Part shown: positions 1 to 7,555 of the stretch, piece by piece
Layout: every line of letters begins with the position of its first letter
How positions within the stretch are numbered: the stretch's first letter is position 1
NCBI RefSeq assembly: GCF_902500225.1
Contig: NZ_LR722655.1
Location: 62,001-126,000, forward strand
DNA length: 64,000 bases
Reading direction: 5' to 3'
DNA from: Buttiauxella massiliensis
Lineage (GTDB): Bacteria > Pseudomonadota > Gammaproteobacteria > Enterobacterales > Enterobacteriaceae
The notes under the pieces: generated by a model
What the model was told of the DNA's origin: nothing
Database searches by the model: none
Seen by the model: only the letters and a program-made list of their open reading frames with translations
Translations under genes and position numbers: made by a program

Positions 1-186
1 AAGCTCTAACTGCGCAAGATTTGCCTGAACTTCGGTCAGATAATCTTTAAGTTGCGTGCTGTGAGTGGAAAACAGTTTACGATCGAAGCGTGCTTGCGAT
101 GCGCGTTGTAACGAGACAGGCGCAATGGCCTGTGCGAGTTCCGCGACGCGAGCATCCAAAGCTTGTAACAGCGCGGCGGTTTTCAC
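1..186 (-). CDS. priC: Primosomal replication protein N'' (PriC), N-terminal part
   Basis: Restart primosome protein that helps load DnaB at stalled forks. Only the first 62 codons are in the window, and the gene runs off the left edge. Translation from a GTG start at 186 gives MKTAALLQALDARVAELAQA, then a segment ending in ARFDRKLFSTHS. This matches the start of E. coli PriC (MKTALLLEKLEGQLATL, then ARFDRHLF). The gene is divergent from ybaN, as in E. coli. The GTG start rests on family alignment, because only stops or non-start codons precede it at a sensible distance. Confidence 0.85.
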   Translation of the reverse strand, partial: MKTAALLQALDARVAELAQAIAPVSLQRASQARFDRKLFSTHSTQLKDYLTEVQANLAQLEL

Positions 187-231
187 AAAATGAATCTCCA
201 GTGTTGCACGTGTTTAAGTACGGAATAATGA

Positions 232-609
232 ATGAAACGGATCATTTTAATCATCATTGGTTGGCTGGCGATAGTCCTTGCGACGCTGGGTGTTGTCTTG
301 CCTTTACTTCCCACAACCCCATTTTTGCTGCTGGCGGCCTGGTGCTTCGCCCATTCCTCGCCGCGCTTTCATCACTGGTTACTGTACCGCTCATGGTTTG
401 GCAGTTATATCCGCCATTGGCAGGACCATCGTGCGCTGCCGCCGGGAGCTAAACCCAGGGCACTGATTTTCATCGTATTAACCTTTGCGGTATCCCTTTA
501 TCTGGTCAATATTCTGTGGGTCAGACTACTATTATTAGTGATGATGTGCGCGTTACTGTTCTTTATGTGGCGCATGCCGGTAATTGATGAAAAGCAACAA
601 AAGCCGTAA
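232..609 (+). CDS. ybaN: YbaN, DUF454 inner-membrane protein
   Basis: Small inner-membrane protein of the DUF454 family with no established biochemical role. The 125 residues equal the E. coli length. The protein shows an N-terminal hydrophobic segment (IILIIIGWLAIVLATLGVVLP), the family signature PLLPTTPFLLLAAWCFA at about 24-40, and two further hydrophobic segments near the C-terminus (about 77-110). An in-frame ATG lies 3 bases before the ATG at 232 in another frame. The chosen start gives MKRIILIIIGW, as in relatives. It is divergent from priC and followed by apt after a 138-base gap, matching the E. coli order. Confidence 0.85.
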   Translation: MKRIILIIIGWLAIVLATLGVVLPLLPTTPFLLLAAWCFAHSSPRFHHWLLYRSWFGSYIRHWQDHRALPPGAKPRALIFIVLTFAVSLYLVNILWVRLLLLVMMCALLFFMWRMPVIDEKQQKP

Positions 610-747
610 ACCGCATTTGCAGTGGTTGCAATTGTTGGTGCCAGCCAGTAAATTCGACCGTTTTCGAGCACGGTATGACCGATTATTGAACGTTTAATAC
701 ATCCGTCTCGTGCTTTGTTAGAATCATGTTTTTAGCAGGCATTAATT

Positions 748-1299
748 ATGACCGCGACTGCGCAGCAGCTTGAATATCTGAAAAACAGCATCAAAAGTAT
801 CCCAGACTACCCAAAACCAGGGATCTTATTCCGTGACGTTACCAGCTTGCTTGAAGATCCGAAAGCCTACGCCACCAGCATCGAGTTATTAGTCTCACGC
901 TTCAAAGACGCCGGTATCACCAAAGTGGTGGGTACTGAAGCGCGTGGGTTCTTGTTTGGCGCACCGGTTGCGTTGGAATTGGGCGTTGGTTTTGTGCCAG
1001 TGCGCAAGCCAGGCAAACTTCCGCGTGAAACTATCGCTGAAAACTACGAGCTGGAATACGGCACCGATCAACTGGAAATCCACGTTGATGCAATCGAGCC
1101 TGGCGACAAAGTTCTGGTAGTGGACGATCTGCTGGCAACTGGCGGCACCATCGAAGCAACAGTGAAGCTTATCCGCCGTTTGGGTGGGGAAGTGACTGAC
1201 GCTGCGTTTATCATCAATCTGTTTGATATTGGTGGTGAGCAGCGGCTGGAAAAAATGGGCGTGAAAAGCTACAGCCTCGTCCTTTTCCCTGGTCACTGA
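748..1299 (+). CDS. apt: Adenine phosphoribosyltransferase
   Basis: Cytosolic purine-salvage enzyme converting adenine plus PRPP to AMP and pyrophosphate. The 183 residues are colinear with E. coli Apt from [18 protein letters not shown] to the C-terminal FPGH. The type-I phosphoribosyltransferase PRPP-binding motif [13 protein letters not shown] lies at about residues 123-135, preceded by the [15 protein letters not shown] loop at about 60-74. The gene precedes dnaX as in E. coli. The gap between them holds a shortened ERIC-type repeat, so the two genes may not be strictly co-transcribed. Confidence 0.97.
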   Translation: MTATAQQLEYLKNSIKSIPDYPKPGILFRDVTSLLEDPKAYATSIELLVSRFKDAGITKVVGTEARGFLFGAPVALELGVGFVPVRKPGKLPRETIAENYELEYGTDQLEIHVDAIEPGDKVLVVDDLLATGGTIEATVKLIRRLGGEVTDAAFIINLFDIGGEQRLEKMGVKSYSLVLFPGH

Positions 1300-1323
1300 G
1301 TTCAGCCTTCGTATTCCCAAAAT

Positions 1324-1384
1324 TATACCCGTTAGCATTCGAGTTGCAGCCAACACCCCTGTAGCTTGAAGGATGATGGGTATA
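1324..1384. repeat. 61-bp ERIC-derived palindromic repeat (internally deleted)
   Basis: The element begins TATACCC and ends GGGTATA. Inside the ends are ATTCGAGTTGCAG and CTGTAGCTTGAAG, the same end sequences as the full 127-bp element at 3391-3517. The conserved central core (CCCAGTCACTTACT...AGTAAGCTCCTGGGGAT) is missing. It looks like an ERIC with the middle deleted and both termini kept. Confidence 0.75.
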
Positions 1385-1461
1385 GAAGCCTCGCCCATCA
1401 GGTGAGGCTTATGTTAGCATTACCCCCTGAATTCACTCCCGCGATGTAGAGCCTATCTCGA

Positions 1462-3381
1462 ATGAGCTACCAGGTCTTAGCCCGCAAATGGCGGCCACAA
1501 ACTTTTGCTGATGTAGTCGGCCAGCAACACGTGTTGACTGCTCTGGCTAATGGCTTATCCATGGGCCGAATCCACCACGCCTATCTCTTTTCGGGGACGC
1601 GCGGCGTGGGTAAAACATCCATCGCTCGCCTGTTGGCGAAAGGGTTAAATTGTGAAACCGGCATTACCGCCACCCCTTGCGGTGTGTGCGACAATTGCCG
1701 CGAAATCGAACAAGGTCGCTTTGTTGACCTGATTGAAATTGATGCCGCCTCGCGTACCAAAGTCGAAGATACGCGTGATTTGCTGGACAACGTTCAGTAC
1801 GCGCCAGCGCGTGGCCGTTTCAAAGTCTATCTGATCGATGAAGTGCACATGCTCTCCCGCCACAGCTTCAACGCCTTGTTGAAGACGCTGGAAGAGCCGC
1901 CATCGCACGTTAAATTCTTGCTGGCGACCACCGATCCGCAAAAACTGCCGGTCACCATTCTCTCTCGCTGCCTGCAATTCCACCTGAAAGCGCTGGATGT
2001 CGAACAAATTCGCCATCAGTTGGAACACATTCTTGGCGAAGAAAAAATCCCCAGTGAAACGCGCGCCTTGCAACTGCTGTCCCGTGCCGCAGATGGCAGC
2101 CTGCGTGATGCGCTAAGCCTGACCGATCAAGCCATCGCCAGCGGTGATGGGCAAGTGACGACCGCCGCCGTCAGCGCCATGCTCGGCACGCTCGACGACG
2201 ACCAAGCGCTGTCGCTGATTGAAGCGATGATTCAGGCCGACGGCGAGCGCGTGATGAGCTTGCTTAACGATGCCGCCGGGCGCGGCGTCGAATGGGAAGC
2301 GCTGCTGGTGGAAATGCTGAGTTTGCTGCATCGCGTGGCGATGGTTCAGCTTTCGCCCGCTGCGTTAGGCAGCGACATGGCCGCGATTGAACAGCGTATG
2401 CGTGAGCTGGCGCGCGTCGTGCCGCCTGCTGAAGTCCAACTTTATTACCAAACCTTGCTGATTGGCCGCAAAGAACTGTCCTGGGCGCCAGATCGACGTA
2501 TGGGCATTGAAATGACTCTGCTGCGCGCACTGGCATTCCACCCGCGCAAGCCGCTACCAGAGCCAGAACAACCGCGTCAGGCGCCAAGTATTCCGGTGGT
2601 GAACCCTGTTCCGGTGCGCCAACAAATGGCACCCGCGCCACGGCCAAATGAGACTGCGCTGCCAGACACCACCAGTCAGGTGTTGCAAGCGCGAACACAG
2701 CTCATGCGCCAGCAGGGAGCCAACAAAGCAAAAAAGAGTGAGCCGGCAGCGCCAAATCTAGCGCGGCCGGCAAAGAACAGTACCGCTCTGGAACGTTTAG
2801 CCTCGGTGAGCGAGCGTATCCAGTCCCGGCCCGCAGCGCAGACAGAGGAAAAGCCTGAGCCAAAGCCCGAGGCTTATCGCTGGAAGTCGCAAATTGTTTC
2901 TGATGTCGTCGAAGAACCGGTTGCGACACCAAAAGCATTAAAACGCGCGATGGAGCATGAGAAAACGCCTGAGCTTGCGCAAAAACTGGCTCTGGAGGCC
3001 ATTGAGCGCGATAGCTGGTCAGCTGAAATTAGCCAACTGGTGCTGCCGAAATTAGTGCAACAGCTCGCATTAAATGCCTGGAAAGAGCAGGACGGTAACC
3101 GAGTGTGTTTGCACTTGCGTCCGGCACTACGGCATTTGAATTCACCATCGGCGCAGAAAACGCTGGCGGAAGCATTGAGTACTTTTAGTGGTGAAACTGT
3201 TGAGCTGACTATTATTGAAGATGATAATCTTGCGCAACGTACCCCGCTTGAATGGCGCCAGGCTATCTATGAAGAGAAGCTGGCACAAGCGCGGGAAGCA
3301 ATGAAAACTGACAACAACATTCAGACGCTGCGTCGTTTCTTTGATGCGGAACTGGATGACGACAGTATTCGACCAATTTGA
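1462..3381 (+). CDS. dnaX: DNA polymerase III subunits tau/gamma
   Basis: Clamp-loader ATPase. Full-length tau (639 residues; 643 in E. coli) also dimerises the core polymerase and contacts DnaB. Gamma is the shorter product of a programmed frameshift. The protein shows an AAA+ Walker A, GTRGVGKTS, at 45-53 and a zinc module with Cys64, Cys73, Cys76 and Cys79. It also has DEVHMLS (Walker B) and the SRC arginine-finger motif in TILSRC. A proline- and alanine-rich linker at about 365-480 diverges from E. coli, while the C-terminal tau domain ends DAELDDDSIRPI. The frameshift signal is described separately. The gene is followed by an ERIC element and ybaB. Confidence 0.97.
   Translation: MSYQVLARKWRPQTFADVVGQQHVLTALANGLSMGRIHHAYLFSGTRGVGKTSIARLLAKGLNCETGITATPCGVCDNCREIEQGRFVDLIEIDAASRTKVEDTRDLLDNVQYAPARGRFKVYLIDEVHMLSRHSFNALLKTLEEPPSHVKFLLATTDPQKLPVTILSRCLQFHLKALDVEQIRHQLEHILGEEKIPSETRALQLLSRAADGSLRDALSLTDQAIASGDGQVTTAAVSAMLGTLDDDQALSLIEAMIQADGERVMSLLNDAAGRGVEWEALLVEMLSLLHRVAMVQLSPAALGSDMAAIEQRMRELARVVPPAEVQLYYQTLLIGRKELSWAPDRRMGIEMTLLRALAFHPRKPLPEPEQPRQAPSIPVVNPVPVRQQMAPAPRPNETALPDTTSQVLQARTQLMRQQGANKAKKSEPAAPNLARPAKNSTALERLASVSERIQSRPAAQTEEKPEPKPEAYRWKSQIVSDVVEEPVATPKALKRAMEHEKTPELAQKLALEAIERDSWSAEISQLVLPKLVQQLALNAWKEQDGNRVCLHLRPALRHLNSPSAQKTLAEALSTFSGETVELTIIEDDNLAQRTPLEWRQAIYEEKLAQAREAMKTDNNIQTLRRFFDAELDDDSIRPI
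2714..2771 (+). promoter_or_regulatory. dnaX: dnaX programmed -1 frameshift signal (tau to gamma)
   Basis: All three parts of the known E. coli signal are visible. A Shine-Dalgarno-like AGGGAG lies at 2714-2719. The slippery heptamer A AAA AAG is at 2730-2736. A strong hairpin follows, with GCCGGC (2742-2747) pairing with GCCGGC (2766-2771) and GCGC (2749-2752) pairing with GCGC (2761-2764) around an 8-base loop. Slippage by -1 after codon 425 reads GAG then TGA at 2739-2741, giving gamma of 426 residues ending in Lys-Lys-Glu. Confidence 0.92.
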
Positions 3382-3390
3382 CAGACCGAT

Positions 3391-3517
3391 TATACCCTTC
3401 GCCCTTCAAGTTGCAGGGTTGTTGGCTGCTCTCGTTCACCCGAATCACTTACTCAAGTAAGCTCATCGGGATTCATTCGATTGCCGCCTACCTGCATCTT
3501 GAAGTAGCTTGGGTATA
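3391..3517. repeat. ERIC element, 127 bp
   Basis: The element is bounded by TATACCC and GGGTATA. Its centre carries the ERIC core, here AATCACTTACTCAAGTAAGCTCATCGGGATTCA, flanked by CTTCAAGTTGCAG and CTGCATCTTGAAG. It is a long imperfect palindrome of the length of canonical ERIC. It starts 9 bases after the dnaX stop and so is probably transcribed into the dnaX-ybaB mRNA, where it can fold as a large stem. Confidence 0.93.
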
Positions 3518-3593
3518 TGCCGGTTTGTTGTAAACCCTGATAGCCGATAATCGTCACGTACGGTTAGTCGGCCCGAGCAAAAGAGAGAAGACT

Positions 3594-3923
3594 ATGTTTG
3601 GAAAAGGCGGTCTGGGCAACATCATGAAGCAAGCCCAGCAGATGCAGGAAAAAATGGCCCAGGTTCAGGAAGAAATCGCCCAAATGGAAGTCACTGGCGA
3701 ATCTGGCGCGGGTCTGGTTAAAGTGACCATCAACGGTGCTCACAACTGCCGTCGCGTGGAAATCGATCCAAGCCTGATGGAAGACGACAAAGAGATGGTT
3801 GAAGATCTGGTTGCTGCGGCCTTCAACGATGCGGCTCGTCGTATCGGCGAAGCGCAGAAAGAGAAAATGGCTGGCGTTTCCAGCGGGATGCAGTTGCCGC
3901 CAGGCTTCAAAATGCCATTCTAA
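3594..3923 (+). CDS. ybaB: Nucleoid-associated protein YbaB (EbfC family)
   Basis: Small dimeric DNA-binding protein that associates with the nucleoid. The 109 residues match the E. coli length, starting [20 protein letters not shown] and ending LPPGFKMPF. The amphipathic first helix (about 8-35, [21 protein letters not shown]) and the [19 protein letters not shown] strand region are typical. The ribosome-binding site is AGAGAGAAG just before the ATG. In E. coli the gene sits in a dnaX-ybaB-recR operon. Here dnaX is upstream, but recR is displaced 2.9 kb downstream. Confidence 0.95.
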   Translation: MFGKGGLGNIMKQAQQMQEKMAQVQEEIAQMEVTGESGAGLVKVTINGAHNCRRVEIDPSLMEDDKEMVEDLVAAAFNDAARRIGEAQKEKMAGVSSGMQLPPGFKMPF

Positions 3924-4048
3924 ATGCCCGTCATACTTCGAGCTGCAGGGGTGTTAGCTGCACTCGCAAACCCCAGTCACTTACTTGAGTAAGTTCCTGG
4001 GGATTTGCTCCCTTGCTGCCTACCTGCAACTCGAATTATTTAGGGCAT
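3924..4048. repeat. ERIC element, about 125 bp
   Basis: It starts at the base after the ybaB stop codon, with ends ATGCCC and GGGCAT. The core reads CCCCAGTCACTTACTTGAG then TAAGTTCCTGGGGATTTGC, very close to the canonical ERIC core. TTCGAGCTGCAG and CTGCAACTCGAA form the outer inverted repeat. It marks the left border of the LysR-pirin-hydrolase insertion. Confidence 0.93.
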
Positions 4049-4092
4049 TAATAGTTTCCCCTTAACTCAATGAGGGCATCTAACTAACACCT

Positions 4093-4998
4093 TTACTCCT
4101 CTTCAAACTCCGCATAACTCTCCACCAGAAAATCAATCAATGCCCTGACCGCCGGTAACTGGCCGCGCCGTGAAGGAAACACCAAATGAATAACCTCACG
4201 CCTTGCTCGCCACTCCGGTAACAAACGCACCAGGCTTCCGTCTGCCAGTTGCTTGTTGACCATCAATATCGGCAACTGAACCAACCCCACACCTGCCAGC
4301 GCAGCCGCTCGCAGTGCATCCATATCAGTGGTCACAAAACGTGGCTTGTGATGCAGCGTCACTTCCTGATTATCCGGGCCGAACAGGCACCAGCGGTAAA
4401 TCTGCTGCGGTTTTGACAACGCAAGGCTTGGCCAGTGCTGAAGATCTGCCGGTGATGCAGGCGTTGTAAAGCGCTCAACCAGTTCCGGGCTGGCAACCAG
4501 GCACATGCCTCGATCCGCCAGTTTACGCATCACCAGATCGCTATCGTCCAACGGCAATGGACGTACCCGCACCGCTAAGTCGACATTTTCATTTAGTACA
4601 TCAACCTGGCGATTTGTCTCTTCTAGCTGCACGGTGACTTGCGGATAAAGCGCCATAAACTTCGCCAGCATCTCCCCGATATGCACATGCAGCAGGGCAA
4701 TCGGGCAGCTCAGGCGGATCAGCCCGCGAGGCTCTGCGCGCAAAGAGTTAATCGCTTCCTGAGCGGCTTCGGCTTCAATAATCATCGCCTTGCAGTGGCG
4801 ATAAAAAATCTGCCCGGCCTCGGTCACTGTGAAACTGCGTGTTGAACGCTGAATCAGACGTGTCTCAAGACTTTCTTCCAGTAGTGCAATTCGGCGACTC
4901 AAGCGTGATTTTGGAATACCGATAACGCGGCTCGCTGGAGAAAACCCTCCGTTATCCACCACTTGCACGAAATACCACAGATCGTTGAGGTCTTGCAT
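4093..4998 (-). CDS. LysR-family transcriptional regulator
   Basis: The protein has 301 residues. The N-terminal winged helix-turn-helix spans about residues 1-60 (MQDLNDLWYFVQVVDNGGFS, then SRLSRRIALLEESLETRLI). The substrate-binding LysR domain spans about 88-290. The start at 4998 is preferred over the ATG at 5004, because AGGA lies 8 bases before 4998 but only 2 before 5004. It is divergent from the pirin gene, with a 110-base shared control region. LysR proteins often regulate a divergent neighbour, so control of the pirin and YcaC-like genes is a reasonable inference. No inducer can be deduced. Confidence 0.85.
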   Translation of the reverse strand: MQDLNDLWYFVQVVDNGGFSPASRVIGIPKSRLSRRIALLEESLETRLIQRSTRSFTVTEAGQIFYRHCKAMIIEAEAAQEAINSLRAEPRGLIRLSCPIALLHVHIGEMLAKFMALYPQVTVQLEETNRQVDVLNENVDLAVRVRPLPLDDSDLVMRKLADRGMCLVASPELVERFTTPASPADLQHWPSLALSKPQQIYRWCLFGPDNQEVTLHHKPRFVTTDMDALRAAALAGVGLVQLPILMVNKQLADGSLVRLLPEWRARREVIHLVFPSRRGQLPAVRALIDFLVESYAEFEEE

Positions 4999-5108
4999 TG
5001 CCATTGTCCTGTTTATGGAACACTGAGTTCATTTTCAGAGTCTACCGGGGAATTCGTCTTATGAGTAAGCTTTATCTCAACAGAAATCGACACTCAATGG
5101 AGATAACG

Positions 5109-5975
5109 ATGAAATCAATTCTTGGCGTTTATTCAGCACCGGCTTCCCACTGGGTGGGCGATGGCTTCCCGGTTCGCTCACTGTTTTCTTACTCAAAATT
5201 TGAAAAACAGCTCAGCCCCTTCCTGCTGCTCGATTACGCAGGCCCAGCGGAATTTAAGCCGAGCAACAAAGGGCAGCGCGGCGTTGATGTACACCCGCAC
5301 CGCGGTTTTGAAACCGTCACCATCGTCTACAAAGGCGAAGTGGCTCACCGCGACTCCACCGGCAGCGGCGGGGTGATTGGCCCGGGTGACGTGCAGTGGA
5401 TGACCGCGGGTAGTGGCATTTTGCATGAAGAGTTCCACTCACCGGCTTTTAGCGAGAAGGGCGGTACGCTTGAAATGGTTCAGCTGTGGGTCAACTTGCC
5501 AGCCAAAGATAAGTCGACACCACCGAACTACCAGTCTATCACCGACGCCGATATTCCGGTCGTGACACTGCCGGACAACGCAGGACAGGTGCGAGTCATC
5601 GCAGGTGAAATGGATGGAGCAAAAGGCCCAGCACACACGTTTTCTCCACTGCGTGTGCTGGATATGCGGCTCAATGCACACAGTTCTACGCAACTGACGC
5701 TGCCAGATGGTTGGAACACGGCGCTGGTGGTTCTCAAAGGCACCGTACAGGTCAATGGGCAGGAAGTGGTTCGCGAAGCGCAACTGGTGGTGCTGGATGC
5801 TAAAGGTGAAACAGTAACGCTTGAAGCCAACAATGACGCCGTCGTTCTGGTATTGAGCGGTGAGCCGCTTAATGAGCCAGTGGTCGGTTACGGACCGTTT
5901 GTGATGAACACTCGTGAGGAAATCAAAGAGGCCATTGACGATTTTAATCAGGGCAAATTTGGTCAGAAAGTTTAA
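5109..5975 (+). CDS. Pirin-family protein (bicupin)
   Basis: The protein has 288 residues, with an N-terminal pirin cupin and a C-terminal pirin domain. The metal-ligand region is visible in DVHPHRGFETVTIVYKGEV and, further on, in SGILHEEFHS (two His of the first cupin, then His and Glu). Bacterial pirins of this type, such as YhhW and YhaK, bind a metal and some have quercetin 2,3-dioxygenase activity. The physiological substrate is unknown. The frame is open upstream to 4998. The ATG at 5109 is chosen because GGAG lies about 8 bases before it and MKSILGVYSAP fits the family start. It lies upstream of the YcaC-like hydrolase and divergent from the LysR gene. Confidence 0.85.
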   Translation: MKSILGVYSAPASHWVGDGFPVRSLFSYSKFEKQLSPFLLLDYAGPAEFKPSNKGQRGVDVHPHRGFETVTIVYKGEVAHRDSTGSGGVIGPGDVQWMTAGSGILHEEFHSPAFSEKGGTLEMVQLWVNLPAKDKSTPPNYQSITDADIPVVTLPDNAGQVRVIAGEMDGAKGPAHTFSPLRVLDMRLNAHSSTQLTLPDGWNTALVVLKGTVQVNGQEVVREAQLVVLDAKGETVTLEANNDAVVLVLSGEPLNEPVVGYGPFVMNTREEIKEAIDDFNQGKFGQKV

Positions 5976-5983
5976 CTAGCATA

Positions 5984-6008
5984 AACGGCTATCGTCCCGG
6001 TAGCCGTT
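5984..6008 (+). terminator. Hairpin after the pirin gene
   Basis: AACGGCTA at 5984-5991 pairs with TAGCCGTT at 6001-6008 around a 9-base loop. The hairpin lies just after the pirin stop. The following T-run is poor (AACTTTC), so this may be a weak terminator or an attenuating stem before the next gene. Confidence 0.55.
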
Positions 6009-6049
6009 AACTTTCAGTAGTTAATTCATTAATTAAAGAGGATATGAAC

Positions 6050-6727
6050 ATGTCACCTGCAAACTTTAACGGACAAATTCCAATGATTGACCCGAGCGAC
6101 GCGGTAATGCTGCTTATCGACCATCAAAGCGGTTTATTCCAGCTCGTGCACGATATGCCAATGCCAACTTTACGCACTCACGCCACCGTACTTGCTAAAG
6201 TCGCAACGCTTGCCAATATTCCGGTCATCACTACCGCTTCTGTGCCACAGGGCCCGAACGGCCCACTGATCCCTGAAATCCATCAGTACGCACAGCATGC
6301 GCAGTATGTGCCGCGTAAAGGTGAAATCAATGCCTGGGACAACCCGGATTTCGTCGCTGCGGTAAAAGCGACCGGGCGCAAAACACTGATTATTGCCGGT
6401 ACTGTAACCAGCGTGTGCATGGCTTTCCCGGCAATCAGTGCCGCGGCCGAAGGTTTTAAAGTTTTTGCAGTGATTGACGCCTCCGGCACCTATTCCAAAA
6501 TGGCCCAGGAAGTGACTTTGGCGCGTGTAGTGCAAGCGGGTGTTGTGCCGATGGACACCGCAGCCGTGGTAGCCGAAGTCCAGCACACCTGGAACCGTGA
6601 CGATGCTATGGAGTGGGCAAACCTGTGGGGCGGTGTGTTTATTGAGTACGGCTTGCTGATGGAAAGCTACCAAAAAGCGCAAGACGTAGTGACCAATCAG
6701 GAGCAACTTGACTCCCAACGCGCTTAA
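6050..6727 (+). CDS. Isochorismatase-family hydrolase, YcaC-like
   Basis: Cysteine hydrolase of the isochorismatase superfamily, 225 residues, close in pattern to E. coli YcaC (208 residues). The N-terminal Asp of the triad lies in [12 protein letters not shown], the Lys lies in [15 protein letters not shown], and the catalytic Cys lies in [15 protein letters not shown]. YcaC itself has no settled substrate. GAGG at 6038-6041 is 2 bases from the ATG at 6044 but 8 bases from the one at 6050, which decides the start. The gene follows the pirin gene with a hairpin between and may form one unit with it under the divergent LysR protein. Confidence 0.88.
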   Translation: MSPANFNGQIPMIDPSDAVMLLIDHQSGLFQLVHDMPMPTLRTHATVLAKVATLANIPVITTASVPQGPNGPLIPEIHQYAQHAQYVPRKGEINAWDNPDFVAAVKATGRKTLIIAGTVTSVCMAFPAISAAAEGFKVFAVIDASGTYSKMAQEVTLARVVQAGVVPMDTAAVVAEVQHTWNRDDAMEWANLWGGVFIEYGLLMESYQKAQDVVTNQEQLDSQRA

Positions 6728-6734
6728 AAGTTTT

Positions 6735-6770
6735 CCCCTTGCGCAGCACCTCGCACAAGGGGATTATTTT
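6735..6770 (+). terminator. Terminator after the YcaC-like hydrolase
   Basis: CCCCTTG at 6735-6741 pairs with CAAGGGG at 6756-6762, with extra GCG/CGC pairing inside the loop, followed by ATTATTTT. It isolates the accessory cassette from recR. Confidence 0.7.
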
Positions 6771-6832
6771 CTATGTCCTTCAGCGGGGCTAATGTTAGGC
6801 TATGGTCCACTCTTTTTTCAGAAGTCTGAGCG

Positions 6833-7438
6833 ATGCAAACCAGTCCTTTACTAACCGCCCTTATGGAATCCTTGCGCTGCCTGCCAGGCGTTGGCCCAAA
6901 GTCTGCCCAACGTATGGCGTTCGCGCTCCTGCAACGCGACCGCAGTGGTGGGATGCGCCTTGCTCAAGCGTTAACACGCGCGATGTCTGAAATCGGCCAC
7001 TGTGCTGATTGCCGTACTTTCACAGAACAGGAAGTGTGTGCAATCTGCGCCAATCCGCGTCGTCAGGAAAATGGCCAGATTTGTGTGGTGGAAACGCCTG
7101 CGGATATTCACGCTATTGAAGCGACCGGCCAGTTTTCCGGGCGCTATTTTGTGCTGATGGGGCATTTATCTCCGATAGACGGCATTGGCCCGCAAGATAT
7201 TGGCCTCGACAGACTCGAACAGCGTCTTGAGCGCGAGACCATCAAAGAACTTATTCTTGCAACCAACCCAACCGTGGAAGGCGAAGCCACAGCTAACTAT
7301 ATCGCTGAGCTGTGCGGGCAATATGGCGTGGACGCCAGCCGTATCGCGCATGGTGTGCCGGTCGGCGGCGAGCTGGAAATGGTCGATGGCACCACGCTTT
7401 CGCATTCTCTTGCTGGACGTCACAAGATTAATTTCTAA
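6833..7438 (+). CDS. recR: Recombination mediator protein RecR
   Basis: RecFOR pathway protein that helps RecA load on gapped DNA. The 201 residues equal the E. coli length. It shows a helix-hairpin-helix ([17 protein letters not shown], about 15-31) and a four-Cys zinc finger ([16 protein letters not shown] at about 57-72). A Toprim domain follows, with the acidic [10 protein letters not shown] motif at about 81-90, and a Walker-B-like C-terminal region. The gene is usually co-transcribed with ybaB. Here it must have its own promoter or read-through, because a 2.9-kb insertion and a terminator lie upstream. Confidence 0.96.
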   Translation: MQTSPLLTALMESLRCLPGVGPKSAQRMAFALLQRDRSGGMRLAQALTRAMSEIGHCADCRTFTEQEVCAICANPRRQENGQICVVETPADIHAIEATGQFSGRYFVLMGHLSPIDGIGPQDIGLDRLEQRLERETIKELILATNPTVEGEATANYIAELCGQYGVDASRIAHGVPVGGELEMVDGTTLSHSLAGRHKINF

Positions 7439-7468
7439 TCACTTGCGGGGAGGTTTTTAATCCTCCCG

Positions 7469-7497
7469 CTTGAAAACCCTCCTTTCTATCCTCATAT
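7469..7497 (+). promoter_or_regulatory. htpG: Heat-shock (sigma-32) promoter of htpG
   Basis: The -35 element CTTGAAA lies at 7469-7475 and the -10 element CCTCATAT at 7490-7497, with a 14-base spacer. The sigma-32 consensus is CTTGAAA, 13-17 bases, CCCCATNT, and htpG is a known sigma-32 gene. A small hairpin (GGGAGG 7448-7453 with CCTCCC 7462-7467) just upstream could end recR transcription. Confidence 0.88.
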
Positions 7498-7555
7498 CAC
7501 CCTCAGCGTTTTAAAACCCCCTGCGTATTTTGAATTTGTTGAGGTATCAATGACC

